Origin: Thermoplasmata archaeon
GTDB taxonomy: Archaea > Thermoplasmatota > Thermoplasmata > SG8-5
NCBI GenBank assembly: GCA_030655715.1
Contig: JAUSPR010000024.1
Location: forward strand, 1-15,993
DNA length: 15,993 nt
Direction of reading: 5' to 3'
Positions 14,414-15,993 of this stretch are shown piece by piece; position 1 is the first letter of the stretch; each line of letters starts with the position of its first letter. The notes below the pieces were generated by a model. It worked only from the letters and a program-made list of their open reading frames with translations. It was not told the origin of the DNA and did no database searches. The position numbers and the translations under genes are program-made.

Positions 14414-15702
14414 TCCCCTATGGAAATAGAGATGTTTGCAGTCATATCTAGTGCATCAGCCTTGATTATACCTCTGAGCAATTTCCTGTTATCGGCCTTG
14501 GGAAGGAATTTCCTGAACTTAATTGACCTGAAGACAACCTCGGGGCCAATCTCTGCTCTTGCAAGCCAGGCAAGTTCTTCCTTCAGCTCATTGGAAGGGA
14601 ATGTTCCTTCTATCAGGCTGACAAATGCCTCCAAAACCTCGCCGTGTACCTTGTCCGGAACACCTATGACCACTGCCTCTGTCACGGCTTCATGGTGCCT
14701 TAACACGGTTTCCACGTCATCGCTCAACAGTGTGAAACCCCCAATGTCGATGATTTCCTGCTCACTCTTGTCCAGGCTTTCAAGGGAGAGTTCCGGGACA
14801 GGTGTGCCCAAATCGATATTCTTGAAAACCGCAATGGGCTTTAGTTCTGTCATCACATACCAGGCAAGTTCCAGTTTCAGGTCATTGGAGGGCACCACAC
14901 CGTCTTTCAGCCTTAAAAAGGCCTTCATTTTTTCGCCGATTTTATCATCCGGTACAGTCACGACAGCAGCATCGGCAATATCAGGATGCTTGAGAAGTGT
15001 TCTGGTGATTTCGGTAGTGGACAGTTTGTGACTTGATATGTGAATGCCACTTTCTTCCCTTTCTACTCCATCGATTATGACCATGTTCTCCTGGGCGGGT
15101 TCTGACATATCGGCATTCTCTCCACCAAATTGAATGTCCTTGAATGTCACTGTATGACCAATTCTTATTTGCACATGCCAAGCCAAATCCCTTTTCAGTT
15201 CGTTGGAAGGTATACAACCGTCCCTCAATTGTATGTCTGCCATGAGAACCTCACCTTTCTTTTGGTCAGGTACCCCTGTAACCATTGCCTCGATGACATC
15301 CTCATGTTCCTCAAGAATGCGCTGAATTTCATTTATATCTACCCCGTGACCGGATATGTGAACCATGTTTTGTACCGACAATTTCTTCTCCGAAATCGGA
15401 GTCTTTGCCTCCACCGGTTTTGATTTGAACACGATATCCTTGAACACAGCAGAAACTTCCAAGTCAGTAGCCACATGCCATGCCAGTTCGGTTTTGAGTT
15501 CATCCGATGGTGGAAATCCATGCTTGAGAAGTATCCCTACATCCAGCAGGTCTCCCTTTGCATCGTGGATGACTTTTAATTCAGCTTCCATCACTGCAAC
15601 GTGGCTCAAGATACTGTGTTCAATATCCTTTAGCAGTATTTTCTTATTTGATATTACAATCGATGTTCCTGCACTTTCGAATTTCTCATTTTTCTTTTGC
15701 AT
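14410..15702 (-). CDS. Four tandem acyl-CoA-synthetase C-terminal (AMP-binding_C) domains, no N-domain
   Basis: This 430-residue soluble protein consists of four copies of the small C-terminal domain of acyl/acetyl-CoA synthetases, near residues 12-93, 112-193, 218-299 and 317-416. Copies 2 and 3 begin HISGHGVDINEI and HISSHKLSTTEI, like the ISGHRIGTAEIES strand of acetyl-CoA synthetase. Copies 2-4 have a (G/T)VPD turn, and all four have PS(N/D)(E/D)LKxxLAW with an invariant Trp (75, 175, 281, 379) and VFK-like I-x-F strands. Only copy 4 keeps the tail FLPKADNRKLLRG, matching the LPKTRSGKIMRR segment that holds the catalytic Lys. There is no adenylate-forming N-domain. ATG 15702 with GGGTGA five bases upstream is the start. 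Its stop overlaps the LarA-family start, so the two form one unit. A scaffold, CoA/acyl-AMP binding or in-trans partner role is inference. Confidence 0.82.
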   Translation of the reverse strand: MQKKNEKFESAGTSIVISNKKILLKDIEHSILSHVAVMEAELKVIHDAKGDLLDVGILLKHGFPPSDELKTELAWHVATDLEVSAVFKDIVFKSKPVEAKTPISEKKLSVQNMVHISGHGVDINEIQRILEEHEDVIEAMVTGVPDQKKGEVLMADIQLRDGCIPSNELKRDLAWHVQIRIGHTVTFKDIQFGGENADMSEPAQENMVIIDGVEREESGIHISSHKLSTTEITRTLLKHPDIADAAVVTVPDDKIGEKMKAFLRLKDGVVPSNDLKLELAWYVMTELKPIAVFKNIDLGTPVPELSLESLDKSEQEIIDIGGFTLLSDDVETVLRHHEAVTEAVVIGVPDKVHGEVLEAFVSLIEGTFPSNELKEELAWLARAEIGPEVVFRSIKFRKFLPKADNRKLLRGIIKADALDMTANISISIGD

Positions 15703-15786
15703 TGTGTTCACCCGATATTCTGTTATTTCTGATGTATAATATTGCCCCGGGCATAGATAAACATTTCGTGTTAATAATTTAAATAT
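15703..15786 (-). promoter_or_regulatory. Promoter region of the four-domain protein/LarA unit
   Basis: A GGGTGA ribosome site (15708-15713) precedes the ATG. Two TATA-like boxes are possible on the minus strand, ATTATACATC at 15731-15740 and ATATTTAAA at 15778-15786; the second leaves a leader of about 54 bases. A GC-rich GCCCCGGGC (15744-15752) stands out between them in otherwise AT-rich DNA and could be an operator. Which box is used cannot be told. Confidence 0.3.
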
Positions 15787-15817
15787 CCCGATAAACAGTA
15801 AATATTATCTATACAAT

Positions 15818-15913
15818 TCAACCATAAAATCGAGAAACACTTCCGGTTTCTAATTCGAGGGCAATCTCGCCCTTATTTATTGTATCATAAATCCAGTATG
15901 TTTTATGATAATT
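15818..15913 (-). pseudogene. Possible remnant of a protein C-terminus
   Basis: A minus-strand frame of 31 codons, bounded upstream by a TAA and ended by TGA, has no start codon but reads like real protein (KGEIALELETGSVSRFYG at its end). No family was recognised. It may be a decayed gene end left by insertion or deletion next to the element-like hairpin at 15965, or chance. Confidence 0.2.
15855..15876. other. Short hairpin in the right-hand intergenic region
   Basis: AGGGC-AATCTC-GCCCT forms a five-base perfect stem with T-rich DNA (TATTTATTG) on its right. It might be a terminator on the plus strand, or a left-end hairpin of a small element whose right end is at 15965-15984. No gene precedes it on the plus strand. 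Confidence 0.25.
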
Positions 15914-15956
15914 TTACAATGTGATTACAATATTCGTTTCTATACTGCATAAATGC

Positions 15957-15993
15957 CGAGAACGCTCAGTCCTTCAGGGCTGAGATGAATCGG
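15957..15993 (+). mobile_element. IS200/IS605-like right-end hairpin (partial, window edge)
   Basis: CTCAGTCC-TTCA-GGGCTGAG (15965-15984) is an eight-base stem with one G-T pair and a TTCA loop, preceded by GAGAAC and followed by ATGAATCGG. This arrangement resembles the right ends that follow tnpB in archaeal IS200/IS605 elements. No tnpB frame is found in the bases to its left, so it could be a solo end, a small non-autonomous element, or the start of something beyond the window. Confidence 0.4.

Noticed and set aside
13859..15031. Plus-strand open frames of 181 and 203 codons (13859-14404 and 14420-15031)
   Set aside because: They lie opposite the LarA-family and four-domain genes, both supported by motifs; no ribosome site or family similarity was seen.
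14410..15702. Interpretation of the four-domain protein as a complete acyl-CoA synthetase
   Set aside because: None of the adenylate-forming N-domain motifs (the Ser/Thr/Gly-rich phosphate loop or the YGxTE motif) is present, and the length is taken up by four C-type repeats.

Overview
The window looks like a piece of an archaeal chromosome, most likely a euryarchaeon of the Thermoplasmatota or a relative; the lineage is inferred, not demonstrated. Genes are tightly packed, with 1-4 base junctions. Starts are preceded by GGTGA/GAGGTG-type ribosome binding sites. AT-rich TATA-like boxes lie upstream of the transcription units. The families present are typical of archaea: paired FeoA proteins with FeoB, DtxR-type repressors, a two-subunit class I fumarase, and a periplasmic-type binding protein held by a membrane anchor with no lipobox cysteine. 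No rRNA, tRNA or CRISPR array was seen.

Layout, left to right. (1) A partial minus-strand gene (1-352) resembles tandem Lrp/AsnC ligand-binding domains without a DNA-binding domain. (2) On the plus strand, sucC-sucD (581-2617) encodes both subunits of succinyl-CoA synthetase. (3) A minus-strand block (7521-2856) is an extended ferrous-iron operon: feoA, feoA, feoB, a four-helix membrane protein, a FeoC-like Cys-rich winged helix, a short DtxR paralogue and an ICMT-like membrane methyltransferase. A full-length DtxR gene follows from its own operator. (4) A minus-strand ABC importer of the FecBCD/BtuFCD type (11242-7736) has a small radical SAM enzyme between the binding protein and the permease. 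(5) Minus-strand fumarase alpha and beta subunits (12950-11506). (6) A minus-strand two-gene unit (15702-13016): a 430-residue protein made of four tandem copies of the acyl-CoA synthetase C-terminal domain, then a LarA-family (nickel-pincer) enzyme. (7) At the right edge, a non-coding stretch carries a hairpin resembling the right end of IS200/IS605 (tnpB-type) elements.

How the genes work together. Iron is the main theme. There are two uptake systems, Feo for Fe(II) and an ABC importer for a metal chelate or corrinoid. One metal-responsive repressor has CCGAAT-n3-ATTCGG at its own promoter, and related CCGA/TCGG palindromes sit at the feo promoter. The Fe-S fumarase and succinyl-CoA synthetase belong to C4-dicarboxylate metabolism, and the LarA homologue could act on a related 2-hydroxyacid; that last point is inference.

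The most novel items are the four-fold acyl-CoA-synthetase C-domain protein, the DtxR paralogue that has lost most metal-ligand positions inside the feo operon, and the radical SAM enzyme inside the importer operon.
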